From: Solen grandis
Lineage: Eukaryota > Mollusca > Bivalvia > Adapedonta > Solenidae
NCBI GenBank assembly: GCA_021229015.1
Contig: CM037789.1
Coordinates: forward strand, 25,762,256-25,826,255
Direction of reading: 5' to 3'
DNA length: 64,000 bases
Shown: one piece after another, positions 11,801 through 22,960 of the stretch
Layout of the letters: each line of letters starts with the position of its first letter
How positions within the stretch are numbered: the first letter of the stretch is position 1
Made by a program: the position numbers and the translations under genes
Notes under the pieces: generated by a model
Seen by the model: the letters and a program-made list of their open reading frames with translations, nothing else
What the model was told of the DNA's origin: nothing
The model's database searches: none

Positions 11801-14437
11801 CTATCTGAGTTGAAATGTATGCCTCATTAAAACGTTCATTTGAAAAACTCAACCCTCTGAAATATAGAGACATTAAGTTTACCACAGTGAAATAAACTTC
11901 AGATAAGACCACAGAATTTAATAATTGGTAGGTTAAACCAGAAATTTGCTAAATCCACACTCAATTACAGGCATAATTCAAGCAGTACAGAGCAAAAACA
12001 TCGTAAGTCTAATAAATTGCTGTACCAGTTATACTTCTCTGAGAACAAACACGTAAAACTTGGCAAGTAACTTGCCAATTCTTTAGAGCTTTGTCTTATT
12101 TTCATTCAATTAGACAAGTTGGGAAGATTTTGGGGTGATAATCTGCCAAGAAGTCATCTCCAGATGATAAAGTTCACGAACAGGTCCTTGTAATGCATCA
12201 AAACAAAATGGGGGGCAGAGAAATTCCTCCCCTCTTTCTACAAGAATTCAAATTAGACTTCCTTGGAGTTTTTCTGTCAATTCCCCTGGATGAGTTATGG
12301 CGGGTGGGGTAGATGGATGGGCAATAAACATGTACCACCAAGGTTTCAGAGATCAAAACTTTGGCCCTATTGCATACCGCTGAGCTTGTTTCATAACTTT
12401 ACCCTTCATTCATTGTGGACTGATTTTCTCCACCCTTTAATGAACCGACTGAAACCTTGACCAGCCTGTTCATTATTCCCATTCTGATCAAGTTTTAAAT
12501 TGTTTGCAACTGGTCCTCCGTAATTTAATAATACAGATTATATTTAAAAAATGCCTATTATATATTGATGGTATTATAGATTCTTTGATCAAGAATTACT
12601 TTCGACTCATGTAATATCATCAAGTCTTGATGCTTACATTATTTTTTTATCCCCTCCCCCACACACACACTTACAAGTTACAAGCCACATAAAATATAAA
12701 ATGTTGAAGGTCATTTGGAGACCTTGACCTACTGAGAACATGCCTTTGAGTAGCAATTCACAGAGTATTATATGATGACATACATACCATTATTTCACTC
12801 AATCAACCCCACCCCAAAATTGATTCATGGGGAAACAAGACTATTTTTATTATTATTATTAAAATTCCTGACTTTTTTGTTGGACCAGTACTTTGGGCAT
12901 TAAGAGGTCATGAAAAAAATTACAATAGTAACTATTGGACAAAAACTTTTCCATATCCAGTGAGCACCACCAGGGAAAAAGTCCATCTATATATCACAAA
13001 CCCCACGACCAACGAAAAAAGTTTGCTTAGAGCTTGAGATTTAATCCTAGTGCATCATCTCCCCTCCCCCACCCATGGACCACACATCAAGTATAAGATC
13101 AGAAACAATATGTCTCCACCAAGTACGCACAATACGACAGGTAAAATTCTGTACAAATACTTTTCCCACCTTTTCTCTATGTTATCCCTTTACATTGTTT
13201 CCAAAATAAACAAAGCCATGACAGTGTTGTATGCACAATCATTTTCGGAATTAACCATTTTCTTTTTAACATGGATCCCTCTGACGAGGCTGATTTATCA
13301 CACAAGGTACTGATCACAACTATGAATGAAAAAAACACAAAAATTAGTATACCAAACCTAAGACAATCTCATCATGTTGTTTTTTTCCACCCCCACCCCA
13401 CCTCACTTTTTTTCCCCTTTACAAAATGAGAATACCTTACAATTCAACAGGTTTCCAACATTTCTTAATCAAGTTCTTTTAAATGTTACACACAAAGAGT
13501 GAAAACTAATCCAAAGATGCCAAAGATATATCTTAACAGAGGTTGGATCATATAGCAACCAACACCCCAAAATCCCAATACCGCAATTTCTACAACTAAC
13601 AGAAACATATGTGCGGAATGATAGACAATTTGCTTGAGATATTGGCAGGTGAAAGCTATAATGGAAAAGCGACCCCGCCAAAAAAACAGGTGCCCCCATG
13701 TTTGTTTCCATTAAACAGTAACTTTACCCTCGTCCCTGTCAACACATGGATCATAATGGTCTGACATTTGACCCGTGATCCGATAACCCCCAAAGAAGAT
13801 CTTGTAATCAGTCGCAATGCTGTTATAAGGAGTCACTGAAAATAATTGGCAAGTACTATTATCAAAGATATTCCACTTGTGATGTAAGCAATGTTCGGTA
13901 CCCTGTAATTTACCATGTATGATAATATAATTATGTACTAAGCAGCAGCAGCAGGGAACCAGAAAAAAATGACAAAAGCTCCTTGAGGGTGAAGATACAC
14001 TTGCCGTCCTTCTTTAAAGTAGTTCTTACAACAAATTCCCGTAATTAGCTCTTAATACCAACATGTTACATCCAAGGGCACGTAACTCCACAATGCTTTG
14101 ACAGTACCACAAATACTTTCAAGATAATGCAGGGTTATGTACCCTTGGTAAAAGTAGCAATTTCATAAAACTTAGTGTATCATGACTTTCTAATTAAACA
14201 CCCAAAGCGGCTTCACAATTTCCATATTAAAAGTCCACACACTTATCCTTCAAAAAAATGTCCGTCTCAATCTCATTAGGCATTGGACGATATAAATACA
14301 TTTATGTGGTAGGTACTATTAGGAATAAAGGGACTTAACACTAGTAGATCTTCATTATCTTTTGCATCCTCTTTTTTAAATAGAAACCTGGTAAATGGAC
14401 CACATGACCAAACATCGGATATAAAAGCAGATTTTAT
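11801..14437. other. No gene; fragments of dispersed repeats
   Basis: Contains a diverged hairpin fragment at about 12455-12515 (GACCAGCCTG...CTGATCAAG) and a GTTGGACCAGTACTTTG block at 12879-12895. Small open frames have no recognisable domains. Confidence 0.45.
12870..12925 (-). repeat. Fragment of the TTGGACCAGTAC SINE-like family
   Basis: GTTGGACCAGTACTTTG at 12879-12895 is shared with 14851, 17654, 19441, 20949 and 33738. Confidence 0.5.
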
Positions 14438-14680
14438 TTAACCCTTTCCCTCATAGAGGAAACCATGAAAAGACCTATGCGAACAGCATAAAACCAGATC
14501 AGCCTGCGAGTAACTCGCAGGCTGATCAGGTTTTATGCTGTTTGCTGCTCCTCAGCGGTCTGGAAATGAGGATTTTGTAATTAAATTTGGTTAGGTTCAA
14601 CTGTGGTTTTCTGCAGATCAGGCTTTATGTGGTACCTATTGAGTGCGGTCAAAATGAGTCTATATGAGGGAAAGGGTTAA
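14438..14680 (-). mobile_element. MITE-1 copy c
   Basis: TTAA on both sides, intact terminal repeats and intact hairpin. One extra base is present in the GTGCGGTCAAAATG region. Confidence 0.95.
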
Positions 14681-14837
14681 CAACTTAAAGTTTCAACAAT
14701 CATTTCCAGTCTTCATCAGGATAATGATCAAATATCAAAATAATATTGTCCTTGAAGTACATTTTTGTCCGTTGGAAATATTTGTTATGGATAGATTGGG
14801 AAGAAATATTTTACAATTTATTTATGAACGCACCTTT

Positions 14838-14950
14838 CGGTGATTCCTGAGTTGGACCAGTACTTTGTGTCTAGAGAAGTTTGTGAAGAGTCTCAAACCC
14901 CCAACCTCCAGATTTGTGTTAGATCTAGACTATCACTAGTCCATATCCCT
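14838..14950 (-). mobile_element. TTGGACCAGTAC SINE-like copy
   Basis: GTTGGACCAGTACTTTGTGT is followed by TCTCAAACCCCCAACCT. On the minus strand the latter resembles a tRNA B box (GGGGTTTGAGA). This orders as head then GTACTGGTCCAAC, as at 19370-19456. Confidence 0.5.
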
Positions 14951-15239
14951 AATATATGGAGAGCTTTAAAAAAACAACCTTAGAAAGTAAAGAAACCATT
15001 GGAGCCATATGTTGGTGCTCAGGTTGGTGGGTGGGTACTTTTCATGAAGGTTTATTGTGAGCCAATCAGGTATATGTCAAATTTCCTCCAAATGAGGATT
15101 CCAGCAATTATCAGTAAGTCAAAATCCATATGTTTGCTGAATAAACAATCACACTCATTCATAAAATAATCAAAACTGAAAGGTTTATATGTACTTAGGA
15201 AATGCGTGAAATCTTCTCCACGCTTTCTTTAGGGTGATA

Positions 15240-15480
15240 AATTTCGGGTAAACCAGGCCTCTACATGGACAAGGCATTCCCACAATGCCAAGCTGTTGTA
15301 ATAAACACAGTTTGCAGTGAAAGAATTCCTTTTGCACTAAACAAATGCAGTCAGCAGACGACAGTCATGGAATGCAGGAAGTCGTAAAAAATCCAAAGTG
15401 TTTTTGCTTGTTCAATCGTACCAGGGCGCATGCAATGCTGTGACAGTTCAGTTGTTTCCAAGGCAACAGCAGCACAAATT
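15240..15480. promoter_or_regulatory. Possible conserved noncoding block
   Basis: High-complexity sequence of nearly balanced composition between AT-rich flanks, with TTCATTAATTAAAATAG (homeodomain-type core) at its right edge and no open frame. Function is an inference from texture only. Confidence 0.2.
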
Positions 15481-15493
15481 TCATTAATTAAAA

Positions 15494-15815
15494 TAGTCTT
15501 GGTATAGTTCCCTTGCTTGGCACTCTGATTGTAAGGGAAGCACCAGGGCTTGTTGGCCCAGTGTCAGGATATCATGAATGGGTGTGGTATTATGCCACAT
15601 GTCTATGGTATGATATCATGGTTATGTAACACCATTATCTGCCTCATGTAGATAATGAGTCCCCACTGATTTAAATGTTGGTGGGAAATAAACCAGAAGC
15701 GAACAAACAAAAAATCAGGGTAACCATACCTCTTGCCAACACTGAAACTAGTATAATTATACACTATATCTGACATCTTCAAATGACTGAAATATTGTTG
15801 GAGGGATGTTGAAAC
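15494..15815 (+). mobile_element. tRNA-derived SINE, head-less and diverged
   Basis: TATAGTTCCCTTGCTTGGCA, GCCCAGTGTCAGGATA, GTATTATGCCACATGTCTATGG and TGACTGAAATATTGTTGG follow the order of the SINE at 45675. Extra sequence lies between the GCCTCATGTAGA block and the tail. Confidence 0.65.
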
Positions 15816-17559
15816 CAAAACCAGTAAGGGGAGGGCTCCTGTTTCCCAGGAGACGAAAGATAGCTGTATTCTAATGGGCTTCTGTGATGACTGCCGACAG
15901 GGTCCTTCAGAATTGTTTACTGAAGGAAGATTTATAGCAAAGAGTCATGGCAACCCAGAGGATGGAATGTCCTCTGGTAGCAGCCGTGAAACATTCACTG
16001 ATGAGGGGAGGAGGGGGTGGGGGGTGTAATTTGGAATATCCAGTTCATGCAATCTTCTTTTATCAAAAAATGTATGAAAAAAAATCCATAGTTACTTAAT
16101 AACTTTGATTTATGAGAATAGAGGGAAAGAGTGAAAAGAGGACAAACACAACATTGATATGATTAGTAGTGATTAATCTTGTACAGTCATGAGAACTGGT
16201 TTGTATTGCATCTGTCATACCAAAATTCATGAAATCTTGTCTAAAAATAGCATGTTCTAAATGTTTCTTCAACCTATTTCATCTGTTACTGTTATGATAA
16301 TGCAGGAAAATCAAACTTTTTTTTTTCTCTCCAATATAATATCACTTCATTACAAATCCTTCTACTGACAAAATACAACAAGATTAATAATAACAATTAC
16401 ATCAAGTTTCACAAATAAAATATTTTATTCTTATTTTTTTTTTAAACCAAGATACTGGCTTCAAATAAATCAACTCATGTTAATGAAACAAGGCTAATAG
16501 TGCAAAAAACAACAACAACAAATGCCACTAATTAGGGGACCGAGGACCAACTCTTGACCAGTACTGATTCAACATCTCGGGTCATCTGAACCAAACCATC
16601 CATCTTCATTTTTTCGCCACACAGAGAGACAATGACACCTAAAACTGACCACACTGATCTCAAACAAGCACACTTACAAATAATGACTACCATAACAACT
16701 GTCCGGTCTCCTCCATTTTGGGACAACCAAATACATCATTTGCAAAACCGTGTCAGACAAATGAAGCTTGTGAAAACCAACAAGGTATATCTTCCCTCCT
16801 TGATAACACTTTACACTTGATAGTTACCGAGGTTACTGAGGTATACTCGTTATAATTTGACAATAAGATGATTCACATGGTAGACTTCCTACAAAGGCTT
16901 TGTCAGCAATATAAAAACATTCAACTATTATTACCAGTTACAACATTTTCCACATTGTAGAATTACAACAAAGCCCAAACAGACTGAATGTTGATGAAAA
17001 TTCAAATTCTATGTCAAGGAGGAAATGAGTACTTTTATACAACTCAAACTAATTCCTCTTCATGAATCCTGGATTTGACCATCGTCTGACACCCACGGTC
17101 AATTCCTTCCATTTCTCCCCATTCATCAACTATGGGATTTTTAACTAGCAAGACTTATCCATGTCTTTATGCAACATGCACAAAAATATTTAAGCCAATC
17201 AAAATGATGTTTATATTTTGGATACACTCTATTTAGAAGTAAGAACATCAGTGGTAGGGAGGGATATATTATACAGGATACTAGAAATTACAATGTACGA
17301 GCATTCAGATTGGGTCATGCAACGATTTTGGACAAGGTTATCTTGCACCCAATTAGATTGCTGTATCGGCTTTCAAATTAAACGACAAATTAGAAGTGAA
17401 ACAAGCACTACATTCAAATGAACGCTATTATGCCCCCGCAGGGGGCGGGGGCCTATGACCTTGGGGGTCAAGATTATTTGAAGGTAGTAAAATCATATAA
17501 AGAAAATATATTTTGATTTAATAACTTGCACTGGCCAAGGCGAGAAATATGTTACATCC

Positions 17560-17680
17560 CTGTGGTCTAAATACTAAAGCCACAACTGTTCTAAAGACTA
17601 CAGTCCCAAAGATTTTTGAGTTTGAGCCTTAAATTTCAATATCTTCCCAGGCTCAAAGTACTGGTCCAACCATGAGCTGC
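17560..17680 (+). mobile_element. TTGGACCAGTAC SINE-like fragment
   Basis: CAAAGTACTGGTCCAACC at 17654-17671, in the same orientation as the better copy at 19370. Confidence 0.45.
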
Positions 17681-18277
17681 TTCGAGGGATCTATATCATC
17701 TGAATTAAACTTGTTTCTCCACCAAAATTGTCATGATTTAACTAGTAAATTATTGTAAATAAGGTACAATTATGTCAGTAAGTAATTTCATGGTTATAAT
17801 CTTCATCTTGCCTCCACTATTTTCCACATGGTTGCTCAGGTAATGATGGATCTCAACTTACATTTAAAACTTCAGTAATGAAACTGTTCATGATACTACT
17901 TATCTTAGCCTTTGGGGTGTTAAAATTGTCGAGTTAAAAAGCTGTAAATTGAAATGAAGGTAATTAAAAATGATGAGGGGGAAAGACAAAATATTATGGT
18001 TATGACTACATAATAGACCAACTAGTGGTTCACAGAAATTCGGAGGGAAAATTTCAGTAGAAGAATAAGTAAAAATTCATGACAGACCTATACTGTAAGC
18101 ATTGTGCATCCAATAAGAAGAAGAAACTGAGGAGGGGGGTAATGATGACATTATGATAAAATAAACTGCAATGATAAAACAAGTGAATTTTGAGCTCGAG
18201 CAGCCTTTAGTCTACCATATTGGAAACATATGAAATGCTTGTGTGTTCTACATTAGTTTTAATTGGTTACAGAAATG

Positions 18278-18475
18278 GAAGAGCAAAAGAATGAAATACA
18301 AAGAAAGAGAGAGATTTTAGGAAAAGAGGATTTGAAGAGGACAGAAAGAGAGGGAGAGGAAAGAAAGCGGGAAAGATAGAAAGGAAGACAAACTTTGAGA
18401 GAGGGAAAGGTATTTCAGTAGAAGAACTGTACGAATGAAAGAAATAAATGAAGAAGAAAGAAGCAAAGGCATTAA
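18278..18475 (+). repeat. Purine-rich (GAAA/GAGA) tract
   Basis: Imperfect AAAGAGAGAG and GGAAAGAAAG units over about 200 bp. The minus-strand open frame across it is Phe/Ser/Leu low complexity. Confidence 0.75.
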
Positions 18476-19369
18476 AAATCAGGGCCTGGTTATTATATAA
18501 AGAAAACAAAATCGTAGCCACTTATGCTCTTAAATGCCCGACCCCTATGGACCCATGTGCAGGTACCTGTATATACTAAACACAGGTTCACTTACTAACC
18601 AGTGCACAGTTTACCTATCAAACTAAATCGAGTCTGCATGCACATCATGTATCACTCACACACACATGTCCCAACATCTTCCTTTCCTACAGTCACTCAT
18701 ACCTCAATACCAACTTCAAACACTGTTTTTAATTTCTCGGTCAAGTAAAAAAACCATCTCACCTTTCTTTTGATCATTATGATGCTGTTTTCATTCACAA
18801 AATCACTGCTAAAAATCCTAAACAAGATCCCTTTGCGTGGACCAATCACACGGCCATCCTTTCACACATTGACAATTTTAATATTTCATTAAAATTTGCC
18901 GACTGCATCATGCCTCAATTGGGCCCATTCTACAATGACGTGAAACAACCCTAAATCATTTTACGTTAATGGTATAGCGATCACTCAACATCTACAAAAT
19001 ACTGTCTTGAATACATCTAAATGTAGATATAAACCTTTACGAAGGTGGCCAACCAGTGCTCAGCGACTACCGAGAGCTTGGATGATCTTATTAAATTGTA
19101 TATCTATGTAGATCTCAAACAGCGAGCTTGCTTTTATCATTCAGCTTGCCTTGGTCTATCTTTCTTTTCAAGCGCTACCTTCCCGCCAATTTTTTTTTTA
19201 TTTTTGTGGGGATTATATCTTCAACAATGTGTAATCTTTTCTTTTACAATTTTCACAAGATTATTTTTGTGCATTTGAAATTTAATCTACCATACATAAT
19301 TTTGTTACAACATTAAAGGACAATCTTGAATAAGTGTTACTTGCCAAACATTCTGTGTAGATTTACACT

Positions 19370-19460
19370 AGAGGTTTAATACATGACTGTGAACCTGACG
19401 GTTATTGGTTTGAACCCTAATGAACTTTCCGGAGTTAACAGTACTGGTCCAACCAAGGAA
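19370..19460 (+). mobile_element. TTGGACCAGTAC SINE-like copy with B box
   Basis: GGTTTGAACCC at 19407-19417 fits a tRNA B box and is followed by GTACTGGTCCAACC from 19441. This is the best evidence that the family is a second tRNA-headed SINE. Confidence 0.5.
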
Positions 19461-19755
19461 AACATTGACAGAAATTAGCACTAAGTTGTCAGAACATGTT
19501 TCCCAAATGACATAAAGAAATGTTCACAAAAATTATTGCACTAGACCTTGGGAGTTCTAAGCTCACTGAAACTATTAATGCAGAGGCAAACACAGTGGAA
19601 GGAAATATGCTAACATATAGGCTATTATAACCCTCTCTCTTTCTCTCAAATGAACAGAAAATATGTTTAACTTTGTTTTTACAACGAAAGCTGCTGACAT
19701 GATTCTTTTACTTCCATGCTTTCTTTCTTTCGTCTTTCTTTCTTACATGCAAATT

Positions 19756-19790
19756 ATTCTCAAATAAACAAGACTTATTCTCAAATAAAC
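19756..19790 (+). repeat. Short direct duplication TTATTCTCAAATAAACAAG
   Basis: Two near-identical direct copies end immediately at the start of the short hairpin-ended element at 19789. Confidence 0.7.
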
Positions 19791-19914
19791 AAGAGTGTTC
19801 GATCCTTGGAACACATTTGTCACCTGCTGAAGCATGATCTTAAAAGTGTGACAGACAGACCGGCATTGGAAAAGTGATACCTATATGTCATCTCTAATTA
19901 CAGCAGGTGACACA
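19789..19914 (-). mobile_element. Short hairpin-ended element (family of 52451)
   Basis: CAAGAGTGTTCGATCCTTGGAACAC opens it and ACAGCAGGTGACACA closes it. Inside are CACCTGCTGAAGCATGA and GACAGACAGAC. The copy at 52451-52594 matches along its length. On the minus strand it ends with a GTGTTCC/GGAACAC-type hairpin and then CTCTTG. Confidence 0.65.
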
Positions 19915-19986
19915 AAAATCCTCTCAGTACTTTGAAAATCAAAAATACCTGCTAAGACAGACCTTCTCTCAGTTTTGTTTTTTAAT

Positions 19987-20226
19987 TTAACCCTTTCCCT
20001 CATATAGACTCATTTTGACGCACTCAATAGGTACCACATAAAGCCTGATCTGCAGAAAACCACAGTTAAACTTACCAAATTTAATTATAAAGTCCTCATT
20101 TCCAGACCACTGAGGAGCAGCGAACAGCATAAAACCTGATCAGCCTGCGAGTTACTCGCAGGCTGATCTGGTTTTATGTTGTTCGCATAGGTTTTTCATG
20201 GTTTCCTCTATGAGGGAAAGGGTTAA
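19987..20226 (+). mobile_element. MITE-1 copy d (reference description)
   Basis: TTAA flanks both ends. The terminal inverted repeat is CCCTTTCCCTCATA/TATGAGGGAAAGGG. The left part holds GACGCACTCAATAGGTACC and CTGATCTGCAGAAAACCAC. The right part is a near-perfect foldback at 20120-20186, with 33-bp arms around one unpaired base at 20153; the central 31 bases (20138-20168) are fully self-complementary. TTAA targets and CCC termini fit piggyBac-type non-autonomous elements. No coding capacity. Its right end supplies the first codons' complement of a small minus-strand open frame. Confidence 0.95.
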
Positions 20227-21950
20227 ATAGTAAACCATTGTGCAACCAGCAAATTTGAACACTGAAGGGTAAAACTCACATAAATCACACACCCTCTCAT
20301 GTTCCTTTAAATCTAGGATGGTAAAATTCGTTGACCCCATACAAACCTACCCCCACTCAATGTATGTATTTTTCAGTTAGTACGCTATCGGTGGGAATAA
20401 AGATGCTTCCTACAAACTTAATAGTGTCGCAGTCACATGTATGACAAAATAATGACAAAAAATAGGGCGACACTGCATAGTAATGCTCCTGCACTGTCAT
20501 CTCACCGTAAACTTTCCCACACATTTTAATAATAATAACTTTCTGGTGCATATCAAATGTCGCCCTTTCAGCTCTTATATCATGTAATGAAAAGGCCGTA
20601 TTTTGTCAAGTTTTCAGAAAACGAAAAAAATAAAAAAGGGTTTATGTATGATAAAGGGGGTCCTCATCTGCTCATCTGTCACAAACCACCTGTCTTTGTG
20701 CAGCTTTAACAAAAATATCATATAAAATGATACATAAATGTTACTTTTTCTTTATAGACATTAATATTTCATTTTTTTTTATCTTGGTTGGATATTTCAA
20801 ATTCAGGTTTTATATTTCAAGATTTGCCATATCATAAAGTAAGGATATGTATTCCAGTTTGGAGTAGATAATTATATTAAGGAGAAGTTTTCAGTTTAGA
20901 AAGGCAAGTTTTTTTTCCAACTAACATTATCAATCTTGAAGTTTCCCAGGTTGGACCAGTACTTTGTGTCAGGGAAGATCTTGAAGCCATTATTAATTGA
21001 TAAACTCTTACTCACCTGTACCTGGCAGCCAACTCTTTAAAAGGAGCAAAATTTCTGCCTAAAAAAATTGGCTTTTTCTTATACATTTGACATGAATTAA
21101 GTAGCTACCTGTACTAAGAAACCACTTTCCCTAACTCCCATGATTGTCCACTTAACACAGGTTGTTAGATTACTATACATGACCTTGTGTATCGGGTTAT
21201 ATGCTATTTCTGATGCAATACTATGGCAACAACATATAAATATAGAGGCAGATACAACCTAAGCTTTGCACCATCCTTCAATTTACCCGTATGACTGAGC
21301 CCATCCTTATAAGTGTGTCACGCATTCAACTGAGAGAGACACCCCTTTAAGATAAGTTAAAATGTAGATACCTGCATGCTGTGCATATCTATTGCAAACA
21401 TTTGGACATATTTTACTGTTTTTTTTTTGCTTTGCGTGGTAAAACACACGTCCCACCCATTTAAGTTGCAACATGCTCTTGCCCAGCAATCAAGAATAAT
21501 ACCATAATTAGCATTGCACAATCCCCATCCGCCAATCAAATGTCAAATTTGGCCACATAATTGGCCTTTAACATGATTTTAATGCAAATATCTTTTGATA
21601 ACGATCAGCAAAAAGCTGCATGTGATTCTTACATAATTAATGGCTAACATTCCATTAAGACTATCCGGACCTTGCACATTGTCTTTGTATACTGCTTTAT
21701 TGAGTTTCAGCTTATGAAAGAATAAGGATTGTTTTATCATTGATTTAAATCTTTAAATGTAAAAAAGAAACTAAAGAAAAATACCTATGCATCAAATGTA
21801 CAAATGTGAACATAACTTTGTTCTTGGACCTATATTTCTAATGAGATATATAATTTTATATGTATGGTCATATCCAAACTGCCTGTTTAAATCCACTCTT
21901 TGTTTGAGTGTTGGGCAGGTCATTCAGATTTATTAATATGTAAGAAAGCA
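20227..21950. other. No gene seen
   Basis: AT-rich sequence. The TTGGACCAGTAC block (20949-20966) and a weak ACAGGTTG fragment (about 21145-21175) are the only repeat pieces noticed. Confidence 0.45.
20940..21030 (-). mobile_element. TTGGACCAGTAC SINE-like fragment
   Basis: GGTTGGACCAGTACTTTG at 20949-20966 followed by TGTCAGGGAAGATCTTGAAG, which resembles the copy at 14851. Confidence 0.45.
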
Positions 21951-22177
21951 TTAATCCCATGAATATTCATGTACAAATTCATGATTTGATGAATATTAAT
22001 GAACTGAATTTTTAAAGGAATTTTAAATGATGGATGTTTCTTTGTAGAGTCTGAGGTACAATGTTGCATTAGCCAACACAGAGACCCTGGTCAGCCGGTT
22101 CTTGGATGGAGCGGTCTGATCAGGGTCTGCTCTGTTGCCAATGCATCAAAATGAGTCTATATGAGGTAAAGGGTTCA
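21951..22177 (+). mobile_element. MITE-2 copy, most complete
   Basis: Starts TTAATCCCATGAATATTCATG and ends GCATCAAAATGAGTCTATATGAGGTAAAGGGTT. The last ~33 bases match the MITE-1 terminus except for T in place of G in the GAGGTAAAGG block. Inside, CAGAGACCCTGGTCAG and CTGATCAGGGTCTGCTCTG are inverted arms. No coding capacity. Confidence 0.75.
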
Positions 22178-22184
22178 AGTTGGC

Positions 22185-22312
22185 TTGCAGTATGTTGGTG
22201 ATTCTATCTAGGTGCACATTGTTTAGTTGCATCCATAATCTTCCTCTACCTATTAGCTGGACTTCCATATGTGACTGAAATACTGTTGGAGCAATAAAAA
22301 AACTCGCGAACA
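22185..22312 (+). mobile_element. SINE tail fragment, third family
   Basis: CTTCCTCTACCTATTAGCTGGACTTCCATATGTGACTGAAATACTGTTGGAGCAATAAAA matches the block order at 40441-40564 and 24617-24747. Confidence 0.5.
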
Positions 22313-22718
22313 ACATATCAGAATCAAAGAGAGATGGGAGTTTTACTGAAAAATGAGTATAAACGAAACTTTGCTTTCATGCAGTCTGGTCATGCTTGAC
22401 ACAGGTCTAACTGGAGCTTCAAATCACATACCAGTTAGTTACACAGAGATTAAAGGAGGAATATGATACAATAAGAAAAATTTCACACCTGACATTCCCT
22501 TTTTTCTTGTCGGTAAACTTGTTTGACCTGCGCCCGATTTCTGGCTGACCAGATAAACTTGTGGTCAATCTGTGGCCCGAGGTGACTCAAATGTTTGTTT
22601 TATTTGATCAGAGGAAGCCAACATTTATATTCTTTTACATATTGTACATTCCTTATAATTACATCAGCGATGTTTCTAGTTGTTTTTTTTTTGTTTTTTT
22701 TTTCATACAATTTATCAT

Positions 22719-22960
22719 ATAACCCTTTCCCTCATATAGACTCCTTTTGACGCCCTAAATAGGTATCACATAAAGCCTGATCTGCAGAAAACCACAGTTA
22801 AACCTTACCAAATTTAATTACAAAATCCTCATTTCCAGACCACTGAGGAGCAGCGAACAGCATTAAACCTGATCAGCCTGCGAGTTACTCGCAGGCTGAT
22901 CTGGTTTTATGCTGTTCGCATAGGTCTTTTCATGGTGTCCTCTATGAGGGAAAGGGTTAA
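22719..22960 (+). mobile_element. MITE-1 copy e
   Basis: Left flank is ATAA (mutated target) and right flank TTAA. The hairpin is intact. Point changes (CTCCTTTTGACGCCCTAAAT) mark it as slightly older. Confidence 0.93.

Larger units (their letters stand above)
15816..19369. other. No gene; low-complexity tracts
   Basis: A G-rich stretch lies at 15995-16028, a GC-rich inverted patch (CCCCGCAGGGGGCGGGGGC) at about 17432-17453, and a purine tract at 18278-18475. Open frames here show no domains. Confidence 0.45.

Noticed and set aside
16532..16726. Minus-strand frame rich in Val and Cys
   Set aside because: No recognised family or splice boundaries, and an equally long frame opposes it on the plus strand.
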